NCBI GenBank assembly: GCA_038222915.1 | Contig: JBBRHH010000009.1 | Coordinates: 1-26,186, forward strand | Origin: JBBRHH01 sp038222915 | Lineage (GTDB): Bacteria; Planctomycetota; Phycisphaerae; Tepidisphaerales; Tepidisphaeraceae | Direction of reading: 5' to 3' | DNA: 26,186 bases | Part shown: in pieces, positions 15,718 through 22,071 of the stretch | Numbering within the stretch: position 1 is the stretch's first letter | How the letters are laid out: each line of letters begins with the position of its first letter | Notes under the pieces: generated by a model | The model's input: the letters and a program-made list of their open reading frames with translations, nothing else | Database searches by the model: none | Told to the model about the DNA's origin: nothing | Position numbers and translations under genes: made by a program

Positions 15718-16644
15718 ATGCGTAGCCGATCGGTGTTGGAATTGATCGGGAATACGCCGCTTTTGAGTATGAAGCGTGTGGGGGCCAAATTGGGCGCGCG
15801 GGTTCTGGCGAAGGCCGAGTGGTACAACCCGGGTGGGAGCGTGAAGGATCGGGCGGCGCTGGCGATGATCCTGGATGGGGAGCGACGGGGGGTGCTAACC
15901 AAAGATAAGATTCTGGTGGATGCGACGAGTGGGAATACGGGGATTGCGTATGCCATGATCGCGGCGGAGCGGGGGTATCGGGTGAAGCTGGCGCTGCCGA
16001 AGAACGCGAGCCCGGAGCGGAAGCAGACGCTAATCGCGCTTGGGGCGGAGCTGATTTTGACGGACCCGTCGGAAGGGACGGATGGGGCGCAGCGGTATGT
16101 GAAGAGTCTGGTGGACAACAATCCGGGGCGGTATTTTTATCCGGATCAGTACAACAATGAGGCCAACTGGCGGGCGCATTACGAGACGACGGCGATGGAG
16201 ATCTGGCGTCAGACGGATGAGCAGGTGACGCATTTTGTGGCGGGGATGGGGACGAGCGGGACGTTTATGGGAGTGACGCGGCGGCTGAAGGAATTGAACC
16301 CGGCGATTCAGTGCATCAGCATGCAGCCGGATTCGCCGCTGCATGGGTTGGAGGGGATGAAGCATATGGCCAGCGCGATTGTGCCGGGGATTTATGATCC
16401 GGGGGTGGCGGATGATCAGATTGAGGTTGCGACGGAGGATGCGCACAGGATGGTGTTGCGGCTGGCGCGTGAGGAGGGGTTGCTGGTGGGGGTTTCTTCA
16501 GGGGCGAATCTGGTGGCCGGGCTGCGGATTGCGGAGGGGTTGAAGGATGGGGTAGTGGTGACGATTTTCTGTGACTCGGCGGCGAAGTATCTGTCGGAGG
16601 ATTTCTGGACTGAGGCGAAGAGTGAGGCGGAGAATTGGCCGTGA
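15718..16644 (+). CDS. cysM: Cysteine synthase, CysM-like
   Basis: A 308-residue fold-type II PLP enzyme that makes cysteine from an activated serine (O-acetyl- or O-phosphoserine) and a sulfur donor. The PLP lysine is Lys43 (NPGGSVKDR), with the phosphate-binding loop TSGNTG (70-75) and GMGTSGT (176-182). Start at 15718 follows GGAGAGAG; an ATG at 15688 would add 10 residues and remains possible. It differs from CysK of the same window in the region around 206-226 (DSPLHGLEGMKHMASAIVPG), the lid that in mycobacterial CysM governs use of a protein thiocarboxylate. Gene order CysM then JAMM protease matches the mycobacterial sulfur-carrier route, though here no carrier gene is seen. Confidence 0.88.
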   Translation: MRSRSVLELIGNTPLLSMKRVGAKLGARVLAKAEWYNPGGSVKDRAALAMILDGERRGVLTKDKILVDATSGNTGIAYAMIAAERGYRVKLALPKNASPERKQTLIALGAELILTDPSEGTDGAQRYVKSLVDNNPGRYFYPDQYNNEANWRAHYETTAMEIWRQTDEQVTHFVAGMGTSGTFMGVTRRLKELNPAIQCISMQPDSPLHGLEGMKHMASAIVPGIYDPGVADDQIEVATEDAHRMVLRLAREEGLLVGVSSGANLVAGLRIAEGLKDGVVVTIFCDSAAKYLSEDFWTEAKSEAENWP

Positions 16645-16658
16645 TCGGCGAAGGGATT

Positions 16659-16676
16659 GGTGCGGCAAGCCGCACC
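16659..16676. repeat. Inverted repeat GGTGCGGC-AA-GCCGCACC
   Basis: An 18-bp palindrome with an AA centre (8-bp stem) lies between the CysM-like gene stop (16644) and the JAMM gene start (16690). There is no U-run, so it is not a typical intrinsic terminator. It may be a copy of a dispersed short inverted repeat. Confidence 0.8.
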
Positions 16677-16689
16677 CTACACGAGACAC

Positions 16690-17130
16690 ATGATTGAGCT
16701 TTCTAATAAGTTTACGCGGCAGATTGAGGCGGAGGGGGCGGCGGTTTATCCGGATGAGTGCTGTGGGATTATTTATGGGCGGGATGTTGTGGATGTCGGA
16801 GTGACGCGGCGGGTGGTGGAGCGGCTGGAGGCGGTGGTGAATGTTTTTGAGGATGGGGAGAAGTATCACCGGTTTTCGATTTCGGCGCAGGCGCTAATGG
16901 AGGCCGAGCGGAAGGCGGGGGAGAGCGGGATGCTGGTGCTGGGATTTTATCACAGCCATCCGGATCATCCGGCGCGGCCGAGTGAGTATGATCGGGAGCA
17001 TGCGTGGCCGTTTTACAGCTATGTGATTGTGGCGATTGCGAAGGGTGTTGCGGGGGATATGACGAGCTGGCTGCTGGACGAGAATACGGAGCAGTTTGTG
17101 AAGCAGGAGATTGTGGAGACGGCTCAGTAA
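16690..17130 (+). CDS. JAMM/Mov34 (Mec-like) metallopeptidase
   Basis: A 146-residue zinc peptidase of the MPN+/JAMM family. Glu23 (PDECCG) and the HxHx7SxxD box (His88, His90, Ser98, Asp101; within FYHSHPDHPARPSEYD) are the zinc ligands and catalytic residues, so it should be active. In mycobacteria the related Mec frees cysteine from the C-terminal cysteine adduct on CysO made by CysM. The same gene neighbour here (a CysM-like synthase 45 bp upstream, CysK downstream) supports that role. Start at 16690 is preferred over a GTG at 16657 inside the palindrome. No ThiS/CysO-like small carrier was found between or around these genes. Confidence 0.9.
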   Translation: MIELSNKFTRQIEAEGAAVYPDECCGIIYGRDVVDVGVTRRVVERLEAVVNVFEDGEKYHRFSISAQALMEAERKAGESGMLVLGFYHSHPDHPARPSEYDREHAWPFYSYVIVAIAKGVAGDMTSWLLDENTEQFVKQEIVETAQ

Positions 17131-17212
17131 TATTTGCTAGGCGTTGGGGGCTTTAAAAACTAGGATGAGTTTGGTGAGTTCCTGGTTTTGGCTTTTTGCT
17201 CTGGGATTTTAT

Positions 17213-18175
17213 ATGGCTCGTAAACCTGAAGGCGTTACTTACGGAAATGTGACCGAGACGATTGGCGGGACGCCGCTGATCCGTCTGAACCGGGTTATTC
17301 CGTCCGGGGGCGCGATCGTGCTGGCGAAGTGCGAGTTTTTTAATCCGCTGTCGAGTGTGAAGGACCGGATTGGGGTGGCGATGATTGAGGCCGGCGAGCG
17401 GGATGGGAAGATCAAGGCCGGGACGGTGGTGGTGGAGCCGACGAGCGGGAACACTGGGATTGCGCTGGCGTTTGTGTGCGCGGCGCGTGGGTATAAGTTG
17501 ATTTTGACGATGCCGGAATCGATGAGTATTGAGCGGCGGCGGCTGTTGAAGGCGATGGGCGCGGAAGTGGTGCTGACGCCGGCGGCGGATGGGATGCGCG
17601 GATCGATTGAGCGGGCGCAGCAGATCCTGAAGGAACATCCGAACAGCTTTATGCCGCAGCAGTTTGAGAATCCGGCGAATCCGGAGATTCACCGGAAGAC
17701 GACGGCCGAGGAGATCTGGGTGGACACGGGCGGGAAGGTGGACATTCTGGTGGCGGGCGTCGGGACGGGTGGGACGATTACCGGCGTGTCGGAGGTGATC
17801 AAGAAGCGAAACCCGAATTTTAAAGCGATTGCGGTGGAGCCGACGGCGTCGCCGGTGATTGCTCAGACGATGAAGCACGAAACGATCAAGCCGGGGCGGC
17901 ACAAGATCCAGGGGATCGGGGCGGGTTTCGTGCCGAAAAACTTGAATGTCGCGATCGTGGATGAGACGCTGTCGATCAGCGATGACGAGGCGTTTGAGTG
18001 GGCGCGGCGGCTGCACAAGGAAGAGGGGATTTTTGGCGGGATCAGCAGTGGCGGGAATGTGGCGGCGGCGGCGAAAGTCGCGGCGCGGCCTGAGAACAAG
18101 GGGAAGGTGATCGTGACGGTGATGTGCAGTATTGGCGAGCGGTATTTGAGTACGCCGCTGTTTGAGGAGGAGTGA
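17213..18175 (+). CDS. cysK: Cysteine synthase A (O-acetylserine sulfhydrylase)
   Basis: A 320-residue PLP enzyme that joins sulfide to O-acetylserine to give cysteine. It shows the PLP lysine (Lys50, in LSSVKDR), the TSGNTG loop (77-82), GVGTGGTITG, and the GIGAGFVPKNL stretch, in the usual positions, and length is normal. The ATG at 17213 is preferred because MARKPEGVTYGNVTETIGGTP begins at the usual distance before the core. An in-frame upstream ATG at 17165 would add a hydrophobic leader-like peptide. It is the second cysteine synthase in the cluster; it starts 82 bp after the JAMM gene and is followed by a VapBC-like pair. Confidence 0.93.
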   Translation: MARKPEGVTYGNVTETIGGTPLIRLNRVIPSGGAIVLAKCEFFNPLSSVKDRIGVAMIEAGERDGKIKAGTVVVEPTSGNTGIALAFVCAARGYKLILTMPESMSIERRRLLKAMGAEVVLTPAADGMRGSIERAQQILKEHPNSFMPQQFENPANPEIHRKTTAEEIWVDTGGKVDILVAGVGTGGTITGVSEVIKKRNPNFKAIAVEPTASPVIAQTMKHETIKPGRHKIQGIGAGFVPKNLNVAIVDETLSISDDEAFEWARRLHKEEGIFGGISSGGNVAAAAKVAARPENKGKVIVTVMCSIGERYLSTPLFEEE

Positions 18176-18180
18176 TTGTC

Positions 18181-18426
18181 ATGGTTCAAAATGCAATTGA
18201 ATTGGACAAGCTTGATTCTGCCAGCCGAGACTGGTTGACGGACCGCGCGCATAGTCGTGGCACATCGCCGGAGAGGGAGGCGTTTGTCCTCTTGGATGAC
18301 GCTATTCAAGAGCGAAGGCGGCGCGAAGAACTGTTTTTGCGAGCGGACGAGGCGCGTGTAAGGGTTGCTGGACCGCCACTGACGGCACAGGACATTGAGA
18401 ACGCTATTAACTGGGGCCGCGATTGA
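18181..18426 (+). CDS. VapB-like antitoxin
   Basis: An 81-residue protein. The ATG at 18181 has AGGAGG at good distance, which lies in the last codons of cysK, so translation may be coupled to it (a GTG at 18172 overlaps the cysK stop). It is small, charged and helical (DKLDSASRDWLTDRAHSRG, then FVLLDDAIQERRRREEL), with a flexible C-terminus expected of an antitoxin. No DNA-binding family is certain. The PIN toxin gene overlaps its stop by four bases, the usual antitoxin-toxin order. Codon use is more balanced than in the surrounding genes. Confidence 0.78.
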   Translation: MVQNAIELDKLDSASRDWLTDRAHSRGTSPEREAFVLLDDAIQERRRREELFLRADEARVRVAGPPLTAQDIENAINWGRD

Positions 18427-18830
18427 TTGTTGCGGACACCAACCTCATCGTCTATCTATTGTTGGAGGGAGATAAGACCGAACTGGCGAGGCGCTGTGGC
18501 CAGAGAGATCCCGTCTGGCGAGCACCAGCGGTGTGGCGACACGAATTCATCAACGTGCTGTCGCAGCAAGTGCGTCTGCGTGGATTGGCTATCGAGACTG
18601 GTTTACGTGCGCTCTCTGCTGCCGACAACCTCGTGGAAACGATCACGCTACGAGGTCTTGACCAGCGCATCATTGAGATAGCCTCGAGCCGTAATATGGC
18701 CGGATACGACGCGGAGTTCTATGTTGCAGCAGAGGCCAATGACGCGGTTATTGTAACGGCGGACGCAAAATTGATTGAGAAGTCCAAAGGACGCGCGATA
18801 TCACTTGAGGACTTCGCATCGGGAAAATGA
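18423..18830 (+). CDS. PIN-domain toxin, VapC-like ribonuclease
   Basis: A 135-residue PIN-domain protein with the acidic active-site set of VapC/FitB ribonucleases: Asp5 (VADTN), Glu41 (RHEFINVL), Asp96 (GYDAEFYVAA) and Asp114 (TADAKL). Start is TTG at 18423, overlapping the antitoxin TGA at 18424-18426. The core opens with IVADTNLIVYLLLEGD, the classic first strand. VapC toxins cleave tRNA or rRNA when their antitoxin is lost. With its partner it forms a type II toxin-antitoxin module lodged between cysK and cysC. Confidence 0.9.
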   Translation: MIVADTNLIVYLLLEGDKTELARRCGQRDPVWRAPAVWRHEFINVLSQQVRLRGLAIETGLRALSAADNLVETITLRGLDQRIIEIASSRNMAGYDAEFYVAAEANDAVIVTADAKLIEKSKGRAISLEDFASGK

Positions 18831-18836
18831 GACTTC

Positions 18837-18851
18837 GCGGGCGTTGCCCGC
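18837..18851. repeat. Hairpin GCGGGC-GTT-GCCCGC
   Basis: A 6-bp G+C stem with a 3-base loop just after the toxin stop (18830). There is no U-run, so it is at best a weak terminator or RNA-stabilising element of the toxin-antitoxin transcript. Confidence 0.55.
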
Positions 18852-18871
18852 ATAACTTGTATGAAAGGATT

Positions 18872-18887
18872 GGTGGGTTCACCCACC
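18872..18887. repeat. Hairpin GGTGGGT-TC-ACCCACC
   Basis: A 7-bp stem (two-base centre) 15 bp upstream of the cysC start. It could hinder or shape translation initiation of cysC if it folds in the mRNA; equally it may be one copy of a dispersed short palindrome. Confidence 0.6.
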
Positions 18888-18902
18888 CAAACGAAAAGGC
18901 AC

Positions 18903-19568
18903 ATGGCAGAAAATTCCAGCAACATTACGTGGCATGAAGGTGAAGTTTCCCGTTCTGAGCGCGAGCAATTGCTTGGGCAGAAGGGTTTGACGGTGTGGAT
19001 GACGGGGCTGAGCGCCTCGGGCAAGTCCACCATCGCCTGCATTCTTGAGCAGATGCTTTTGCACAAGAAGAAACATGCCTATCGGCTCGACGGGGACAAT
19101 GTGCGGTTTGGGTTGAACAAGGACCCGAAGAGCCTGCAGACCAAGCAGGGGTATGAGGAAGCGACCGCGAAGCGGTTTGGGCTTGGGTTCAGCGCTGAGG
19201 ACCGGGCGGAGAATATTCGGCGGATTGGCGAGGTGGCCAAGCTGTTTACGGATGCCGGCAGCATTGCCATCACCAGCTTCATCAGTCCGTATCGGAAGGA
19301 CCGTGATGCAGTTCGTGCGAATATGAAGCCTGGGGAGTTTGTGGAAGTGTATGTGAACGTTTCGCTGGCGACGGCCGAGAAGCGGGATCCGAAGGGGCTT
19401 TATAAGAAGGCCCGCGCGGGTGAGATCAAAGGGTTTACGGGGATCGATGATCCTTATGAAGCGCCTGAGAAGGCCGAGATTGTGATCGAGACGGAGAAGA
19501 GTTCGCCTGAGGAAGCGGCGAAGCAAATTCTGGCGTATCTCGAGTTGCATGGTTATCTATCGGCTTGA
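18903..19568 (+). CDS. cysC: Adenylylsulfate kinase (APS kinase)
   Basis: A 221-residue enzyme that phosphorylates APS to PAPS with ATP. Walker A is GLSASGKS (35-42); DGDNVR (63-68) and the FISPYR motif (126-131) bind APS; KGLYKKARAGEIKGFTGID (164-182) closes the active site and is of the kind shared with eukaryotic PAPS synthases. Between GLNK and LGFS, where E. coli CysC has about four residues, it carries a roughly 20-residue insertion (74-93). Start at 18903 follows AAAAGG; an ATG at 18861 lies in palindromic DNA. The next gene, the PHP protein, starts 14 bp after its stop, suggesting one transcript. Confidence 0.93.
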   Translation: MAENSSNITWHEGEVSRSEREQLLGQKGLTVWMTGLSASGKSTIACILEQMLLHKKKHAYRLDGDNVRFGLNKDPKSLQTKQGYEEATAKRFGLGFSAEDRAENIRRIGEVAKLFTDAGSIAITSFISPYRKDRDAVRANMKPGEFVEVYVNVSLATAEKRDPKGLYKKARAGEIKGFTGIDDPYEAPEKAEIVIETEKSSPEEAAKQILAYLELHGYLSA

Positions 19569-19582
19569 GGCGGATGGTATTT

Positions 19583-20458
19583 ATGGCGGAATATGTTGAT
19601 CTGCATTCGCACTCCACTGCTTCGGACGGCACGCTTGCGCCGGAGGAGGTTGTGCGGCTTGCGCAGCGGTCCGGGCTGGTCGGGATGGCGCTGACCGATC
19701 ATGACACGATCGGCGGCGTGGCGGCGGCGCAGGCGGAGGCGTCTAAGGTTGGGTTGGCGTTTCTGCCTGGGATTGAGATCAGTTGCACGTATCCTGCGCC
19801 GGGGACAATGCATCTACTCGGGTATGGGATCGATCCGGAGAGCGCGAGCTTGAAGGCGATGACCGAGGGATTGGTTGCCGCGCGGGATGATCGGAATCCG
19901 CGGATTGTGCGGAAGCTCAATGAGTTGGGGGTTTCGATCTCGATGGAGGAGGTTGAGAATGAGGCCGGCGGGGTGGTTGTGGGTCGGCCGCACATTGCCG
20001 CGATTTTGGTGCGCAAGGGATACGTGTCGTCGATCAAGCAGGCGTTTGACAAGTACCTCGGGACGACTGGGTCAGCCTATTTTGACAAAGAACGGCTGGA
20101 GGCGCGGCGGGCGTTTGAACTGGTGAAGGAGTCGGGCGGGCTGGTTGTGCTGGCGCATCCGATTCAGTTGCGGACGGAGAATGATGCGCAACTCGATCGG
20201 GTGGTGAAGGACCTGGTGGATCTGGGGCTGGATGGAATTGAGGTTCTGCACAGCGATCATGATGCGGCCTGGGTGGAGAAGATCACCGGGCTGGCTGGGA
20301 GATATGGGCTTTTGAAGAGCGGGGGCAGCGATTTTCATGGGACGAACAAGAAGGACATCCAGCTTGGGACGGCCAATGGGCGACGGGTGCCGCGGGCGTG
20401 GATGGATGCTATTCTGGAGAGGTTGAAGACGCCGGTGGCTTCGGCGGGCAAACTGTAG
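19583..20458 (+). CDS. PHP-domain phosphoesterase, YciV/RNase AM-like (candidate PAP phosphatase)
   Basis: A 291-residue PHP-superfamily metal-dependent phosphoesterase. All metal ligands are present in order: His8 and His10 (DLHSHSTASDG), Asp15, the TDHD box (His40), Glu65 (PGIEIS), His77, His137 (GRPHIA), His192 (LAHP), His223 and Asp250/His252 (GSDFHG). The arrangement is that of the YciV/CV1693 group, members of which hydrolyse nucleoside 3',5'-bisphosphates including PAP; E. coli YciV (RNase AM) also acts as a 5'-3' exoribonuclease. Here the gene lies directly between cysC and cysH, whose reactions generate PAP, so PAP removal is the favoured role. An ATG at 19574 is an alternative start. 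Confidence 0.9.
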   Translation: MAEYVDLHSHSTASDGTLAPEEVVRLAQRSGLVGMALTDHDTIGGVAAAQAEASKVGLAFLPGIEISCTYPAPGTMHLLGYGIDPESASLKAMTEGLVAARDDRNPRIVRKLNELGVSISMEEVENEAGGVVVGRPHIAAILVRKGYVSSIKQAFDKYLGTTGSAYFDKERLEARRAFELVKESGGLVVLAHPIQLRTENDAQLDRVVKDLVDLGLDGIEVLHSDHDAAWVEKITGLAGRYGLLKSGGSDFHGTNKKDIQLGTANGRRVPRAWMDAILERLKTPVASAGKL

Positions 20459-20489
20459 GATTGAGCCTAGAATACTGTTCGAGAGCACC

Positions 20490-21230
20490 ATGACGTTACT
20501 GAATGAACAACTTGATTTCGCAGCCCTGAACGAGACGTTTGAGAAGACGCATCCTTCCAAGATCATCGAATGGGCGTTTGCGCAGTTTGGGCCGGAAGTG
20601 GTAATGAGTTCGTCGTTTGGCGAGCAGGCGGTCGTGCTGCTTCACCTGGCGATCCAAGTTAAGCCGGACATCAAGGTCATCTTTGTCGATACGGGGTATT
20701 TGTTCCCCGAGACGCATCAGTTCATGGAAGAACTGCGGCATCGATTTGAACTCAACGTATGGACATATCGCACGAAGAATGATCCGATCGCCTATCTGCA
20801 CCATGCCGGGGAAGAGAACCCGTCCTTCCGCAAGGACACCGACGCCTGCTGCGCGGTGAACAAAAACGAGCCATTTGAGCGGGCGTTTAAGGAATTGACA
20901 CCCAAGGCGTGGCTGCGTGGGACGCGGCGGGAGCAGTCGGATGCTCGGAAGGGGATGCAGTTTGTTGAGTGGTTTAAGAGGTACAACTGCTACGCTGTCT
21001 CCCCCCTGCTCAACTGGACGCGCAAAGACGTGGGCAAGTACATGGTCCAGCACAAACTGCCGTTTCACCCGCTGGTCGAGAAGGGTTACCTTTCGATCGG
21101 TTGCAACCCGCTGTCCTGCACAAAGCCAGTGCTGCCGTGGGAAGATCCGCGGAGCGGGCGATGGTCCGGGCAGGCGAAAGTGGAGTGCGGCGTGAATCTG
21201 AACAATTCGCTGGACTCGGCCAATCTGTAA
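20490..21230 (+). CDS. cysH: PAPS/APS reductase CysH, iron-sulfur type with unusual cysteine spacing
   Basis: A 246-residue thioredoxin-dependent reductase that turns PAPS (or APS) into sulfite. SSSFGEQAVV and DTGYLFPETHQF are the nucleotide and substrate loops; the catalytic Cys233 lies in ECGVN. Cys120-Cys121 (DACCAVNKNEP) and Cys205 with Cys210 (GCNPLSC) match the 4Fe-4S ligands of APS reductases, but the second pair is CX4C instead of CX2C, while VNKNEPFERA follows the E. coli PAPS-reductase pattern (INKVEPMNRA). The mixture leaves the substrate uncertain; cysC two genes upstream argues for PAPS. ATG at 20490 follows the PHP stop by 31 bp. Confidence 0.92.
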   Translation: MTLLNEQLDFAALNETFEKTHPSKIIEWAFAQFGPEVVMSSSFGEQAVVLLHLAIQVKPDIKVIFVDTGYLFPETHQFMEELRHRFELNVWTYRTKNDPIAYLHHAGEENPSFRKDTDACCAVNKNEPFERAFKELTPKAWLRGTRREQSDARKGMQFVEWFKRYNCYAVSPLLNWTRKDVGKYMVQHKLPFHPLVEKGYLSIGCNPLSCTKPVLPWEDPRSGRWSGQAKVECGVNLNNSLDSANL

Positions 21231-21280
21231 ATTTCATTCTTTCAATTCTTTCAATAACACTTCGACCGGAGCGACCTCTG

Positions 21281-21751
21281 ATGGAACGTACGCTGATTAT
21301 TTTGAAGCCCGATGCAGTGCAACGTGGGATTTGTGGCGAGATCATTTCTCGCTTTGAGAAGAAGGGGCTGCAGATTGTCGGCTCGAAGTTCATGAAGATT
21401 CCGCAGCAACTGGCCGAGACGCATTATGAGCCGCACGAGGGGAAGCCGTTTTATGCGGGGCTGGTGAAGTTCATGACTTCGTCGCCGGTGGTGGTGTTGG
21501 CGCTGGCGGGGAAGGATGTGATTGCGGTTTCGCGGAAGATGATGGGGGCGACGTTTGGGTCGAAGGCCGAGCCGGGGACGATTCGCGGCGACTTCGGCGT
21601 GAGCAACTCGTTTAACCTGATTCATGGGTCGGATTCGGCGGAGAGTGCGACGCGGGAACTGGGTCTGTTTTTCCAGGCCGGCGAGTTGATTGAATGGACG
21701 CCGGCGAGCCAAGGCTGGGTTTACGACATGTCGAAAGGTCAGGCTGAGTAG
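21281..21751 (+). CDS. ndk: Nucleoside diphosphate kinase
   Basis: A 156-residue enzyme that moves the gamma-phosphate of ATP to nucleoside diphosphates through phosphohistidine. The catalytic histidine is His115 (NLIHGSDS), with the ERTLIILKPDAVQRG N-terminus and IRGDFG (101-106). ATG at 21281 has CGGAG upstream; the 60-codon upstream extension is a shadow of the cysH 3' end. It is the last gene before a 320-bp gap on this strand and starts 50 bp after cysH. Confidence 0.97.
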   Translation: MERTLIILKPDAVQRGICGEIISRFEKKGLQIVGSKFMKIPQQLAETHYEPHEGKPFYAGLVKFMTSSPVVVLALAGKDVIAVSRKMMGATFGSKAEPGTIRGDFGVSNSFNLIHGSDSAESATRELGLFFQAGELIEWTPASQGWVYDMSKGQAE

Positions 21752-22071
21752 CAGGCTTCGTCATCTAAATGACATCAAAATGTAAAGTGACGATCAGGCA
21801 GACGGGCCGGCGCTTTGATACAATTGTTAGTCTTGACGGGCGAAATACCCTATTCTGCTGATCCGCAATTGTGCGGGGTTGCGTTGCACCCCGGTTTTGA
21901 GGATTCAGGATATTGGAAACGTACGGCCGATAACCTCGAAGGGTTGTCGCAGCAGCGTACAGGATTTATGTCACGGCTGGCCGCTCAGATATAAGTTAAG
22001 CGTGGCTTGGCCGTTCGCAGAGTGAATCAACCCTTTTTGCCCAGAATCGGGCTTTGAGGAAGTCGCTAGAG
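21752..22071 (+). other. 320-bp intergenic region with hairpin, possible leader or small RNA
   Basis: No credible coding frame. It contains one clear hairpin (21874-21893) followed by GTTTT. AT-rich words TTGATACAATTGTTAG (21816-21831) and ATACCCTATTCT (21846-21857) could be promoter elements, but the spacing does not give a standard pair, so this is only a suggestion. Downstream of the hairpin about 170 bases lead to the hydrolase gene. Confidence 0.4.
21874..21893 (+). terminator. Hairpin CGGGGT-(8)-ACCCCG followed by GTTTT
   Basis: A 6-bp stem around an 8-base loop, followed by GTTTTGA. It lies 122 bp after the ndk stop, so it may end the ndk transcript (after a long 3' tail) or a short RNA made from the gap. 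Confidence 0.5.

Noticed and set aside
21816..21857. Sigma-70 promoter in the ndk-hydrolase gap
   Set aside because: TTGATA, TTGTTA and TTGACG candidates do not pair with a -10 box at 16-18 bp, so it is only mentioned as a weak possibility.
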